A stretch of DNA of 64,000 nucleotides from positions 124,001 to 188,000 of the forward strand of contig JBBSNY010000001.1 of NCBI GenBank assembly GCA_038260305.1. Reading direction: 5' to 3'. Under the pieces are notes generated by a model. That model searched no databases, was not told where the DNA came from, and saw only the letters and a program-made list of their open reading frames with translations. Origin of the DNA: CADCVQ01 sp038260305 (lineage in GTDB: Bacteria; Actinomycetota; Thermoleophilia; Solirubrobacterales; Solirubrobacteraceae). Both the position numbers and the translations under genes were made by a program. Position 1 is the first letter of the stretch, and each line of letters opens with the position of its first letter. This document shows, piece after piece, positions 46,173 through 54,734 of the stretch.

Positions 46173-47075
46173 GTGCGTGCACTCGTCGCCGGAGCCACAG
46201 GATTCATCGGGCAGGTCCTCTGCGAGCGCCTGCTGCACGACGGGGTGCGGGTGCGGGCGCTCGTGCGCAGCGCCAAGCGCACCCGCGGCCTGCCGGTCGA
46301 CGAGCTCGAACTGCACGAGGGCGACGTCCTGCAGGCGGACACGCTCGAGGGCGCGGGCAAGGACGTCGACATCGCGTACTACCTCGTGCACTCGATGGGC
46401 CGCGGCGCCGACGCGGGCGACTTCGAGGCGCGCGAGCTGCGGGCCGCCGAGTCGTTCGCGCGGATGTGCATCCGCGACGGGGTGGGGCGCGTCGTGTACC
46501 TCGGCGGGCTCGGCGACGTGCCGGGCTCCAAGCATCTGCGCAGCCGCGGCGCGACCGCCGTCGCGCTGCGCGAGCATGGGCCGCCGCTGACGTACTTCCG
46601 CGCCGGGATGGTCGTCGGAGCGGGCAGCGAGTCCTACCGCACGCTGCGCCATCTCGTGGCCCGGCTGCCGTTCATGATCGCGCCGCGCTGGCTGTCGACG
46701 CCGACCCAGCCGATCGACGTCGACGACGTCGTCGCCTACCTCGCCGCCGCGGCCACCGTCGATGCGTCGGCGGGCCGCGAGATCCAGATCGGCAGCCCCG
46801 ACGTGCTGCCTTACGCCGCGATGCTCGACCGCATGGCGATCGCCCTCGGCAAGCGCCCGAGGCCGAAGCTGCCGGTGCCGTTCATCACGCCGTGGCTGTC
46901 GTCGCTGTGGATCGGGCTCGTCACGCCGGTCGACGTCCAGGTCGCCCGACCGCTCATCGAGGGCCTGTCGACGGAGACCGTCGTCACCGATCGCAGCGGT
47001 GCCGAGCTGTTCGACATCCAGCCGATCGGCTTCGACGCCTCCCTGCGCAAGGCGGTCGCCGCGGAGTCAGAATGA
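46173..47075 (+). CDS. NAD(P)H-binding atypical SDR protein (NmrA/YtfG-like)
   Basis: The product has 300 residues from the GTG at 46173, where the Rossmann fold begins (ALVAGATGFIGQVLCERLL). VDIAYYLVHSMGRGADAGDF and GRVVYLGGLGD follow, and the tail has PVPFITPWLSSLWIGLVTPV. The YYLVHSMG signature occurs in a conserved clade of NAD(P)-binding proteins of unknown substrate, often with quinone- or membrane-related genes. A longer upstream frame overlaps the DUF2294 gene and is not protein-like. Confidence 0.88.
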   Translation: MRALVAGATGFIGQVLCERLLHDGVRVRALVRSAKRTRGLPVDELELHEGDVLQADTLEGAGKDVDIAYYLVHSMGRGADAGDFEARELRAAESFARMCIRDGVGRVVYLGGLGDVPGSKHLRSRGATAVALREHGPPLTYFRAGMVVGAGSESYRTLRHLVARLPFMIAPRWLSTPTQPIDVDDVVAYLAAAATVDASAGREIQIGSPDVLPYAAMLDRMAIALGKRPRPKLPVPFITPWLSSLWIGLVTPVDVQVARPLIEGLSTETVVTDRSGAELFDIQPIGFDASLRKAVAAESE

Positions 47076-47105
47076 GCGCGATGCTCCGACGGCTGAGGCG
47101 CGCGC

Positions 47106-47465
47106 TCAGCGCGGATCGTCGTGCGGCAGCAACGGGTTCAGCGCCGCGTTGACGAAGCTCACGATGAGCGCGGCCGCGGCGCCCCACCAGAAGCCGCTGA
47201 TCTGAAATCCCGTCACGACCCAGTCCGTCAGGTAGAGCATCGCGATGTTGATGAGGAACAGGAAGATCCCGAGCGTCACCACGATGAAGGGGATCGAGAG
47301 GATCGTGATGACCGGCTTGATCCACGCGTTGACGATCGTGAAGACGGCGCCGGCGAGCACGAGCGTCCAGCCGTCGTGGCCGTAGCCGACGCCGCTCAGC
47401 AGCCACGCCGCGACGAACAGCGCGACGACGTTGGAGACCCAGCGGATGAGTAGCTGGCGGGCGAT
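47106..47465 (-). CDS. Phage-holin-family (four-TM) membrane protein with apparent ATC start
   Basis: The product has about 119 residues with four membrane segments: LLIRWVSNVVALFVAAWLL, LVLAGAVFTIVNAWIKPVIT, PFIVVTLGIFLFLINIAMLY and WWGAAAALIVSFVNAALNPL. Asn-Ala-Trp-Ile-Lys-Pro is characteristic of the family (DUF4-type, mycobacterial 4-TM). The first in-frame ATG/GTG is a GTG at 47360, which would remove TM1. The homologous start falls at ATC 47463-47465, six bases after a perfect GGGGAGG. The start codon appears mutated or non-canonical. Confidence 0.8.
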   Translation of the reverse strand: MARQLLIRWVSNVVALFVAAWLLSGVGYGHDGWTLVLAGAVFTIVNAWIKPVITILSIPFIVVTLGIFLFLINIAMLYLTDWVVTGFQISGFWWGAAAALIVSFVNAALNPLLPHDDPR

Positions 47466-47486
47466 TGCTGGCCTCCCCGCCGCGAC

Positions 47487-47720
47487 TCAGGCGGTCGGCG
47501 ACAGCGCCAGGCGCACGCCGTAGTAGGGGTCGCCAGTGCGGACGAAGTGCGCCGTCAGCTCCGACAGCTCGAAGGTCTCGCCGCCGGCGACGACGGTGCG
47601 ACCGCCGTCGCGCACCTCCTCGACGACCGCGGGCATCCGCACCCCGAGGTGCACGATCGCGACCGCCATGCCGACGCACGGCACGAGGCGGCTCGATCGC
47701 GGTGCGCGCAGGCTCGACAT
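47487..47720 (-). CDS. Small conserved-looking protein of unknown function
   Basis: The product has 77 residues from the ATG at 47720. It has a hydrophobic start (VPCVGMAVAIVHLGVRMPAV), then a beta-rich part with DGGRTVVAGGETFELSELTA and ends YYGVRLALSPTA. No signal cleavage site or known motif. The unit ends just before the holin-like gene, so they may be co-transcribed. Confidence 0.5.
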   Translation of the reverse strand: MSSLRAPRSSRLVPCVGMAVAIVHLGVRMPAVVEEVRDGGRTVVAGGETFELSELTAHFVRTGDPYYGVRLALSPTA

Positions 47721-47812
47721 GACAGGGAGCGTAACCGTCGGGGTTGGACATTTCCGGCATTGCTGCACGGTCGCGCTCAACCTCGCGCCGGTTTCGGGCC
47801 GATAGGGAGGGC

Positions 47813-50800
47813 ATGAGCTTCGAGGCCGAGTGGTTGACCGCGCCCGTATCCACCAACCACGATGTCGAGCAGGCGCTGCTGGGGCTCGCCGACGGCAGCT
47901 ACGTCCTCAGCACCCCCGACGGCAACGTCGCCGAATGCGGCGCCGGCGTCGCAGCGTTGCTGGGCGCCGCTCCCGAGCAGCTCGCGGGCCGTCCGGTCGC
48001 CGAGCTGCTCGCGTTCGATTCCGACCCGGCGCAGTTCGCGCGCGTGCTGGGCGGCGAGCGCGACGCCGTCGAGCAGATCTTCCGTACGAGCGCGGCCGGC
48101 GGAGAGCCGCGCGCGCTGGCGCTCGTCGTCGTGTCCGTGCCACTCGCGCTCGGCTGGGAGTTCACCTCGCTGCTCAGCGAGCTCGGCTCGCGCGACGCCG
48201 ACTCCTGGCATCCCGAGGAGCTGCGCCTGCGCCACGAGCGCGCGCTCGAGGCCGTCGAGCGCGTCTGTGTCACGGGTGCGCAGCCGGAGCCGGGCGCGCG
48301 CCTCGCGGGCATCCTCGTCGTCGTCCGCGACGTCGACGCTCCGCCGCTCACGCGTGAGGACGTCGGCCGGCGCATGGAGGAGCAGCGGATCGCCGCGCGC
48401 GAGGCCAAGGAGGCCGCTCGCCGCGCGGAGCTCGGCCTCGACCCCGAGCAGCTCGTCCCCGACGGCGCCGCCGTCGACGACATCGTCGGGCGCGCGCACA
48501 TGTTGCGACGGCGACTGGAGGAGGCCGAGCAGGAGGCCGCGGACGCGCACGCCGAGCGCGAGCGCGCGCTGACGCGGCTGGCCGTCATCGAGGCCGACCG
48601 CGGGACCGATCTCGACGACATCCGCACGCAGCTCGTCGCGGCGCAGGAGGAACGCGAGCAGGCGCTGGAGCAGCTGCGGCTCGCCCAGGCCGAGCTCGAG
48701 CGCTCCGCCGCGCAGGCGGCAGCACAGGGCGATCAGGAGTCCGAGCGCCGCCAGGCGCTGGCGCAGCTCTCCGCGGCGCAGGCCGAGCGCGAGCAGACCG
48801 CCGCCCGCATGGCCGCCGCGCAATCCGAGCGCGAGCAACTCGCGGCACGGCTCGCCGCCGCGGAAACCGAACGCGGGGCCGAGCGCGAGCAGGCCTCACG
48901 ACGCGTCGCCGATGCCGAGTCCGCGCGCGAGCAGGCGTTCGCGCAGCTCGCGGGGCTGCAGGCCGAGCACGCGACCGAGCGCGAGCGCGCCGTCGCGCAG
49001 CTTGAGTCCGCCTACGAGGAGCGCCGGCGGATCGCGGCGCAGCTCGCGACGGCGCACACCGAGCGCTCCCAGGCGCTCGCCCAGGCACACACCGAACGCG
49101 AGGAGCGCGCGCGGATGCTGGCGCGCGTGCAATCCGAGCACGCCGAGCTCGAAGCGGTCGCGCGGCGCCTGGAGGCCGTCGAGGCAGAACGGGTTGCGGA
49201 GGCCCAGCGCCGTGAGGCCGCCGAGGCGCTCGCCGCGCAGGCCCGCGAGACCGGCGACGGCCGTGTCGAGCAGCTCGCTGCCGAGCGCGAGCAGGCGAAC
49301 GCGGCGGCGGCGGCCGCCGAGGCACTCGCTCATGCCGCGCAGGAGCAGGCGCGGTCGGCCGAGGCACAGCTCGCGCAGGCGCTCTCAGACGGTGCGGCCG
49401 CGAGTGAACAGGCACGTTTGGCCGAGGACGCGCTCGAGCGCGCACGAGCCGAGGGTGCGGCCGCCGCGGAGGAGCACGGGCGTTCGATCGGGGCCGAGCT
49501 CGAAGGCGCGCGGGCCGAGGCTGCGGCGGCGTCCGCGCAGGCGCAGGCCGCGGGCGCCGAGCTCGCTTCGCTGCGTGCCGCCGCCGAGGCTGCGGTCCAG
49601 CAGGCGCAGGCGGCCCAGGGGGCCGCCGAGGTGGAGATCGTTGCGGCCCGCGCCGCGGTGGCCGCCGCGCGCGAGCAGACGCACACCGCCGAGGCCGTGG
49701 CGGAGAGCGCCCGCGCCGACGCGCAGGCAGCGCGGGCGGAGGTCGAGGCCGCGCACGCCGAGACGCATGCCGCGCACGTCGAGGTGCAGGCCGCGCGCGA
49801 GGCCGCCGATCGCGCCCAGGCCGACACGGACGCCGCCCGTGCCGAGAGCGACCGGGCGCGCGACGAGCTGCACGCGATTCGCGATTCGATGCACGCCGAG
49901 CGCGCGTCGAGCGTCACAGCCGATGCGGAGATGGCGGCGCTGCGCAGCGAGCTCGACGACGCGCTTCTGGAGGCCGACAACGCGCGTCGCGAGCTGCACA
50001 GCGCCCGCGACGAGGCGCAGGCGGCGCGCGGTGAGCACGCGCTGACTCGCGGTGAGCTGGCCTCCGTCCGTGGCGAGCTGGACAACGCCCGCGGCGCGCT
50101 CGACGCGACCCGACGCGAGCTCGAGGCGGCACGCGCCATCCCGACGATCGCGCCGGCCGAGCTCGAAGCGGTACGCGCGGATCTCGATGCGAGGACGCAC
50201 GAGCTCACGCACGTGCGCGGAGAGCTCGTCGCCCGCGAGGACGCGCTCGCGCAGAACGTTGCAGCGCTCGAGGCGCGCGAGCGGGAGCTCATGCAGGCGA
50301 CCGCCGCGCTCGGCGCCGGCGAGCGTGAGCTTGCGCAGTCGGACGCCGTGCTCAGAGCCGGCGAGGGCGAGCTTGCGCAGACCGTTGCGACACTCCAAAC
50401 GCGCTCGGACGAGCTCGCGGCCACCCACGCCGAGCTCGAAGCTCGCGCCCGCGAGCTCGAGGATGTTCACGCCGAGGCCGGCGTTCAGCGCGGCGAGCTT
50501 GAGCGGTTGCGCGTGGAGCTCGACGGTCGCGGCCACGAGCTCTCGACATCGCGCGCGGAGCTCGAGACGCGAAACGAAGAGCTGCGAGCCGCCCGCGAGG
50601 AGCACGCGGCGATGCGGGTGGAGCTCGGCGAGCTGCGCGCCCGGCTCGAGACTGACTCGATCGAGCTGACCGGACTGCGGTCAGACCTCGAGTCCGCCCG
50701 CGCCGAGCTGTTGTGGTTCCGTGGCGAGCTCACGGGCCGCGAGCGCGAGCTCGCCGAGGCCCGCTGGCAGCTCGGCAAGCGTGACGAGCAGCTCGCGCTG

Positions 50801-51604
50801 GCCCGCGGAGAGCTCGGCAAACGTGACGAGCAGCTCGCGCTGGCCCGTGGTGAGGTCGGCAAGCGTGACGAGCAGCTCGCGGCGACGCGCGCTGAGGTCG
50901 GCGCGCGCGAGGAGCACCTCGCCGCCGCCGGTGCCGAGATCGAGCGGTTGCGCGACGAGCTGGCGGCCGTCGGCGGCGAGCTCGCGACGGCGCGCGCCGA
51001 CGCCGACGAGGCCCGCGCCGAGCGCGACGCCGAGCATCGCCGGGCCGACCACTTGCGCGGCGAGGCCGAGCGCAGCCACGCCGCCGTCGAGGCGATCCGC
51101 GCGGAGTTCGCCTTTGACGACCTTCCGGCGGCCACGACGAAGCCCGGCCCGTTCGCGGCCGCGGCGCCGCTCGCCGCGCCCAGCTCGGCTACGCCGGCCG
51201 CTGCACAGCCGGCGTCGCCCGCGGCGGCCCCGGTGGCTCACGGACCAGCGCTGCCGCCCTCACAGCCGGGCATGGCCAGCGCGCTGATCGGACCCGACGG
51301 CACGTTCAAGCGCCTCGACGAGGCGTTCTGCGCGCTGCTCGGCAGCCACGAGGACGAGCTGCGCCACGCACGCTGGCCGTCGGTGATCGATCGCGACAAC
51401 TTCAAGTCCCATCAGGACATCGCCCGCAAGCTGCGCTCCGGCGAGCTGCAGAGCGCGAACATCGAGACGATCTACATGCACAAGCGGGGGCTGCTCGTGC
51501 CCGTCGAGGGGACGGTCGCCATGCACCGCGACGCCGGCGGCCAGCAGTACATCCTCTTCCGCGCCGACGTCCGCCGCACCTCCGGCGCGCCGGCCAGCCG
51601 CTGA
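47813..51604 (+). CDS. PAS - long coiled coil - PAS protein
   Basis: The product has 1263 residues from the ATG at 47813 (GGGAGG just before). Residues about 20-190 look like a PAS-type sensor fold (GSYVLSTPDGNVAECGAGVA, then ILVVVRDVDAPPLTREDVGR). From about 230 to 1100 the chain is an almost unbroken heptad-rich Ala/Glu/Arg coiled coil with no Pro. An Ala/Pro linker (1115-1150) leads to a C-terminal PAS domain (ALIGPDGTFKRLDEAFCALL, IETIYMHKRGLLVPVEGTVA, QQYILFRADVRRT). No kinase, cyclase or DNA-binding domain is present. A predicted rod of well over 100 nm with sensors at both ends suggests a scaffold or polar organiser (inference). Confidence 0.88.
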   Translation: MSFEAEWLTAPVSTNHDVEQALLGLADGSYVLSTPDGNVAECGAGVAALLGAAPEQLAGRPVAELLAFDSDPAQFARVLGGERDAVEQIFRTSAAGGEPRALALVVVSVPLALGWEFTSLLSELGSRDADSWHPEELRLRHERALEAVERVCVTGAQPEPGARLAGILVVVRDVDAPPLTREDVGRRMEEQRIAAREAKEAARRAELGLDPEQLVPDGAAVDDIVGRAHMLRRRLEEAEQEAADAHAERERALTRLAVIEADRGTDLDDIRTQLVAAQEEREQALEQLRLAQAELERSAAQAAAQGDQESERRQALAQLSAAQAEREQTAARMAAAQSEREQLAARLAAAETERGAEREQASRRVADAESAREQAFAQLAGLQAEHATERERAVAQLESAYEERRRIAAQLATAHTERSQALAQAHTEREERARMLARVQSEHAELEAVARRLEAVEAERVAEAQRREAAEALAAQARETGDGRVEQLAAEREQANAAAAAAEALAHAAQEQARSAEAQLAQALSDGAAASEQARLAEDALERARAEGAAAAEEHGRSIGAELEGARAEAAAASAQAQAAGAELASLRAAAEAAVQQAQAAQGAAEVEIVAARAAVAAAREQTHTAEAVAESARADAQAARAEVEAAHAETHAAHVEVQAAREAADRAQADTDAARAESDRARDELHAIRDSMHAERASSVTADAEMAALRSELDDALLEADNARRELHSARDEAQAARGEHALTRGELASVRGELDNARGALDATRRELEAARAIPTIAPAELEAVRADLDARTHELTHVRGELVAREDALAQNVAALEARERELMQATAALGAGERELAQSDAVLRAGEGELAQTVATLQTRSDELAATHAELEARARELEDVHAEAGVQRGELERLRVELDGRGHELSTSRAELETRNEELRAAREEHAAMRVELGELRARLETDSIELTGLRSDLESARAELLWFRGELTGRERELAEARWQLGKRDEQLALARGELGKRDEQLALARGEVGKRDEQLAATRAEVGAREEHLAAAGAEIERLRDELAAVGGELATARADADEARAERDAEHRRADHLRGEAERSHAAVEAIRAEFAFDDLPAATTKPGPFAAAAPLAAPSSATPAAAQPASPAAAPVAHGPALPPSQPGMASALIGPDGTFKRLDEAFCALLGSHEDELRHARWPSVIDRDNFKSHQDIARKLRSGELQSANIETIYMHKRGLLVPVEGTVAMHRDAGGQQYILFRADVRRTSGAPASR
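50771..50938 (+). repeat. Four 42-bp tandem repeats in the coiled coil
   Basis: Units start at 50771, 50813, 50855 and 50897. They encode variants of LGKRDEQLALARGE, exactly two heptads each. The first two are nearly identical in DNA, the last is diverged. This points to growth of the coiled coil by recent tandem duplication in register. Confidence 0.85.
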
Positions 51605-51629
51605 CGCCGCGGCCGGAACCTGCGTCCGC

Positions 51630-52304
51630 TCAGGCGGCCGGCGGCGCGCTCGCGCCGCTCCCGATCGGGCAGCTGACGCCGGTTCCGCCGATGCCGCAGT
51701 AGCCGCGCGGGTTCTTCGCGAGGTACTGCTGGTGGTAGTCCTCGGCGTAGTAGAACTCGCCCGCGGGCACGACCTCGGTCGAGATCTCGCCGCGGCCGGC
51801 GGCCGTCAGGGCCTCCTGGTAGCGGGCGCGCGATGCCTCGGCGGCGGCCTGCTGCGCGTCGGAGGACGTGTAGATCCCGGACCGGTACTGGGTGCCGACG
51901 TCGTTGCCCTGGCGCATGCCCTGCGTGGGGTCGTGCGCCTCCCAGAACGTCTTCAGGAGCTCGTCGTAGCCGAGGACGTCGGGCTCGAAGACGACGAGCA
52001 CGACCTCGTTGTGGCCGGTCCGCGCGCTGCAGACCTCCTCGTAGGTCGGGTTCGGCGTCATGCCGCCAGCGTAGCCGACCGCGGTCGTGTAGACGCCGGG
52101 CTGCGTGTTCCAGAAGATCTTCTCGACGCCCCAGAAGCAGCCGGCGCCGAAGATCGCCACCTCGGTCGTCTCCGGGAACGGGCCGCGCAGCGGCGTGTCG
52201 AGGACGAAGTGCTTGTCGGGAACGGGCATCGGCCGGTCGCGGCCGGGGAGCGCGTTCTCGGGGTCGACCATCGCGGTCTTGTGCTTGGAGAGGAAGTTCA
52301 GCAT
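51630..52304 (-). CDS. msrA: Peptide methionine sulfoxide reductase A
   Basis: The product has 224 residues. It reduces methionine-S-sulfoxide in proteins. The active site is FGAGCFWGVEKIFW, and the family features TTAVGYAGGMTPNPTYEEVC, TGHNEVVLVVFEPD, DPTQGMRQGNDVGTQYRSGI and YYAEDYHQQYLAKNP are complete. A resolving Cys is available in RGYCGIGGTGVSCPIG. The N-terminus (about 45 residues) is longer than the minimal enzyme, as in many actinobacterial forms. Divergent from the acyltransferase. Confidence 0.96.
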   Translation of the reverse strand: MLNFLSKHKTAMVDPENALPGRDRPMPVPDKHFVLDTPLRGPFPETTEVAIFGAGCFWGVEKIFWNTQPGVYTTAVGYAGGMTPNPTYEEVCSARTGHNEVVLVVFEPDVLGYDELLKTFWEAHDPTQGMRQGNDVGTQYRSGIYTSSDAQQAAAEASRARYQEALTAAGRGEISTEVVPAGEFYYAEDYHQQYLAKNPRGYCGIGGTGVSCPIGSGASAPPAA

Positions 52305-52414
52305 CGGGTGCCTCGCAGAGTCAAGTGGTTGTCGTCAACCGTAGCGCCGCAATGCTTACCGGACCCTGACGTGTGCCCCGCTCGCGCGCCATCTCGGTAC
52401 CGTCGCCCGCAAGC

Positions 52415-53683
52415 ATGGGCGAGGTCGCGGAAGCACGCAAGCAGGACGCCGGCGTCGGAACGCTGCTGGCCGGAAACGGCGTCCGCGGCGTCGGCATGCT
52501 GCTCGTCTTCTTCACGCACCTGTTCCTGCTCGCCGACCCGGCGCCGAACAACAATATGGCCTCCTACGGCTGGGCAGCGCCGATCCTCGGCCACATCGAC
52601 CTCGGCCTGGCGGCGTTCTTCGCGCTGTCGGGCTACCTCATCGCGCGCCCGTTCGCGCGCGCCTACGTGATCGGCACGCGCACGCCGCGGCTGCGCTCCT
52701 ACGTGCGAAACCGCGTCCTGCGCGTCGTGCCGGCCTTCTACCTCTTCACGGTCCTCGTGCTGCTGCGCTTCGGCTTGGACGGCACGCTCGCGGCGGGCTC
52801 GGAGAACCACAGCAGTGCGTTGCAGGTGCTCGGCCAGTTTCTCTTCGTGCAGGGCCAGGCCGGCGGTCCCGCCGCCGTCCCGATCGGCCCGGCGTGGTCG
52901 ATCGGCGCGGAGGTCGGCTTCTACGTCCTGATCCCGATCTCCTACCAGGTGGCGATGCGCTTCGCCCCGAGACTGCGGACCCCCGAGAAGCGGGCGGCGT
53001 TCGCGATCGCCGCCGTCGGCGCGGTCATGGTCCTCAGCATCGCGTCGCGCGCGCACGACCAGTACCTCTTTGCCTGGCTCACGAGCCCGCCGGCGATCAT
53101 GTACGTCTTCATGCCGGGCGTGGCGATCGCGCTCGCCGAGCCGCTCGTCGCCTCCCGTCTGCGAACGCGCCCGCGCGAGGCCAGGACGATCGCGTGGGGG
53201 GCGTTCGCGGTGTCGGGGCTGCTCGCCGTCGCCTACACGCTGACCGACTACGACGCGCGCCAGACGCCGATCCACCATGCCCTTGGCCAGCGCGCGCTGC
53301 TCGCGGCGCTGTGCACCGGTGCGCTGATCGCGGGCCTGCTCGTCCTGCAGCTCGGCACCGATCGGGCGCCGAGCCTGTTCGGCAATCGACTCATGCTGTG
53401 GATGGGGGAGCGCTCGTACTCCTTCTACCTCGTCCACATCTGGGTCCTGCTCGAGATCGATCATGCGCTCGGCGACGGCGAGAGCGTCGGTACGCGCGTC
53501 GTGATCATGACCGCAATCGCGCTGCCGCTGACGACCGCGATCGCCGCGCTCTCCTACCGCTACGTGGAGCGACCGTTCCTCGAGCGCAAGCGCAGGGTCG
53601 TCGCGGGTGGCCCCGGCGAGGGGCCCGGCGGATCGGGCGCCCCGCCCGACGCGCACTCGGTCGTGGCGCCCGCACGGGCGTAG
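52415..53683 (+). CDS. Membrane acyltransferase, OafA/acyltransferase-3 family
   Basis: The product has 422 residues from the ATG at 52415; a GTG at 52373 is also open. About ten membrane helices are seen, with the catalytic His in LLVFFTHLFLLADPA, the RPF-AR-YV-RNRVLRVVPAFYLF cytoplasmic motif, GPAWSIGAEVGFYVLIPISY and YSFYLVHIWVLLEI. It lacks the C-terminal SGNH partner domain, but a secreted SGNH hydrolase is encoded at 16-18 kb. Likely O-acylates a cell-surface glycan. Confidence 0.92.
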   Translation: MGEVAEARKQDAGVGTLLAGNGVRGVGMLLVFFTHLFLLADPAPNNNMASYGWAAPILGHIDLGLAAFFALSGYLIARPFARAYVIGTRTPRLRSYVRNRVLRVVPAFYLFTVLVLLRFGLDGTLAAGSENHSSALQVLGQFLFVQGQAGGPAAVPIGPAWSIGAEVGFYVLIPISYQVAMRFAPRLRTPEKRAAFAIAAVGAVMVLSIASRAHDQYLFAWLTSPPAIMYVFMPGVAIALAEPLVASRLRTRPREARTIAWGAFAVSGLLAVAYTLTDYDARQTPIHHALGQRALLAALCTGALIAGLLVLQLGTDRAPSLFGNRLMLWMGERSYSFYLVHIWVLLEIDHALGDGESVGTRVVIMTAIALPLTTAIAALSYRYVERPFLERKRRVVAGGPGEGPGGSGAPPDAHSVVAPARA

Positions 53684-53722
53684 ACGTTCGGGTCGCGGGA
53701 CGCGATCGATAGGCTCAGGCCC

Positions 53723-54190
53723 ATGGCCAGGCTCGCGCGGATCGCGTTGCTTGCCGTGCTGCTCGTCGCCGCTGGCGCGTTCGCGGCGTGCGGCGACGAC
53801 AACACCGAGGAGAATCGCTATCTCACCGAACTCAACGCAGCCCAGACCGCGTTCGCGTCGACGCAGAAGCGCCTCGCGGCCGACGCCACGACGAGCCGCA
53901 CGCCGCGTCAGAACCGCCGTGCGCTCGATCGTTTCAGCGGCGCGATCTCGGAGACGATCGTCGCGCTGCGCGGGATCGACGCCCCGAGCAAGGTCGCACC
54001 TCAGCACCGCCGCTACATCGGCGTGTTCGAGAAGCTGCGCGACGACGTCGCGCGGTTTCGAGTGGCGGTCTCCAACCCGACGTCGAGCAGCCTCGCGCGC
54101 GCACGGCGCCGGATCGCCGGCGCCACGCTGGCCTTCGACCGCAGCGCCAACGCCGCGGCCGCGGACATCGACGCCAAGCTCGCGAGCTAG
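53723..54190 (+). CDS. Small helical lipoprotein
   Basis: The product has 155 residues. The lipobox is AFAAC near residue 22. The mature part is highly helical and charged (NRYLTELNAAQTAFASTQKR, RALDRFSGAISETIVALRGI, YIGVFEKLRDDVARFRVAVS), probably a helical bundle. No family recognised. It is followed four bases later by a 28-residue membrane miniprotein and then a stress protein. Confidence 0.75.
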   Translation: MARLARIALLAVLLVAAGAFAACGDDNTEENRYLTELNAAQTAFASTQKRLAADATTSRTPRQNRRALDRFSGAISETIVALRGIDAPSKVAPQHRRYIGVFEKLRDDVARFRVAVSNPTSSSLARARRRIAGATLAFDRSANAAAADIDAKLAS

Positions 54191-54193
54191 CTG

Positions 54194-54280
54194 ATGCAGC
54201 CCTTCTGGATCTGGACGCAGTCCGCGCTCGTCTTCTTCGTCGTCGTCGGAATGATCATCGCGATCGTCAAGCTCGTGTAG
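54194..54280 (+). CDS. 28-residue single-TM miniprotein
   Basis: The frame is ATG at 54194 to TAG 54278-54280. The sequence starts MQPFWIWTQSALVFFVVVGM and ends with IIAIVKLV, a single helix with an aromatic N-terminal belt and Lys near the C-terminus. It lies 4 bases after the lipoprotein stop and 13 before the stress protein start, so it is probably translated as part of that unit. It is too small for routine annotation. Confidence 0.6.
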   Translation: MQPFWIWTQSALVFFVVVGMIIAIVKLV

Positions 54281-54293
54281 CGGTGGCTCGCTG

Positions 54294-54734
54294 ATGTTCC
54301 GCTCGATCGTCGTCGGCATCGATGGCTCGGACACCGCCGCCGAGGCGCTGCGCCAGGCGACGGCGCTGGCCCGCTCGGTCGGCGCGCGGATCGAGCTCGT
54401 CAGCGCCTACGAGCCCGTGTCCGACGCGCGGCTACGCGAGGCGGTCGCCGTGCCCCGCGATCTGCACTGGATCATCAACCCGCGCGTGGATGTCGAGGCG
54501 ACGCTCGAGGCGGCCGCGGCAGCGGTACGCGAGGCGGACGTCGCGGTCGAGGTCTTCGCTCGTCAGGGCGATCCGGCGGACGCGATCCTCGACGTCGCCG
54601 AGGAGCGCGGCTCGGACCTCATCGTGATCGGCAACAAGGGGATGACCGGCGCGAAGCGCTTCCTGCTCGGCTCGGTGCCGAACAAGATCTCGCACCACGC
54701 GCCGTGTTCGGTCCTGATCATCCGGACGGACTGA
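54294..54734 (+). CDS. Universal stress protein
   Basis: The product has 146 residues, the single-domain form. It has SIVVGIDGSDTAAEALRQAT at the start and VIGNKGMTGAKRFLLGSVPN with CSVLIIRTD at the end, the ATP-binding pattern Gly-2x-Gly-9x-Gly-Ser. Its 3' end overlaps the convergent subtilase by 17 bases. Confidence 0.93.
   Translation: MFRSIVVGIDGSDTAAEALRQATALARSVGARIELVSAYEPVSDARLREAVAVPRDLHWIINPRVDVEATLEAAAAAVREADVAVEVFARQGDPADAILDVAEERGSDLIVIGNKGMTGAKRFLLGSVPNKISHHAPCSVLIIRTD

Noticed and set aside
49330..50605. Long minus-strand frames opposite the coiled coil
   Set aside because: Antisense of GAG/GCG/CGC-rich codons gives Ser/Arg/Leu-rich frames without stops. No start signals or motifs.
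51833..52670. Plus-strand frames across msrA
   Set aside because: No motifs; msrA on the minus strand has its full set of family residues.
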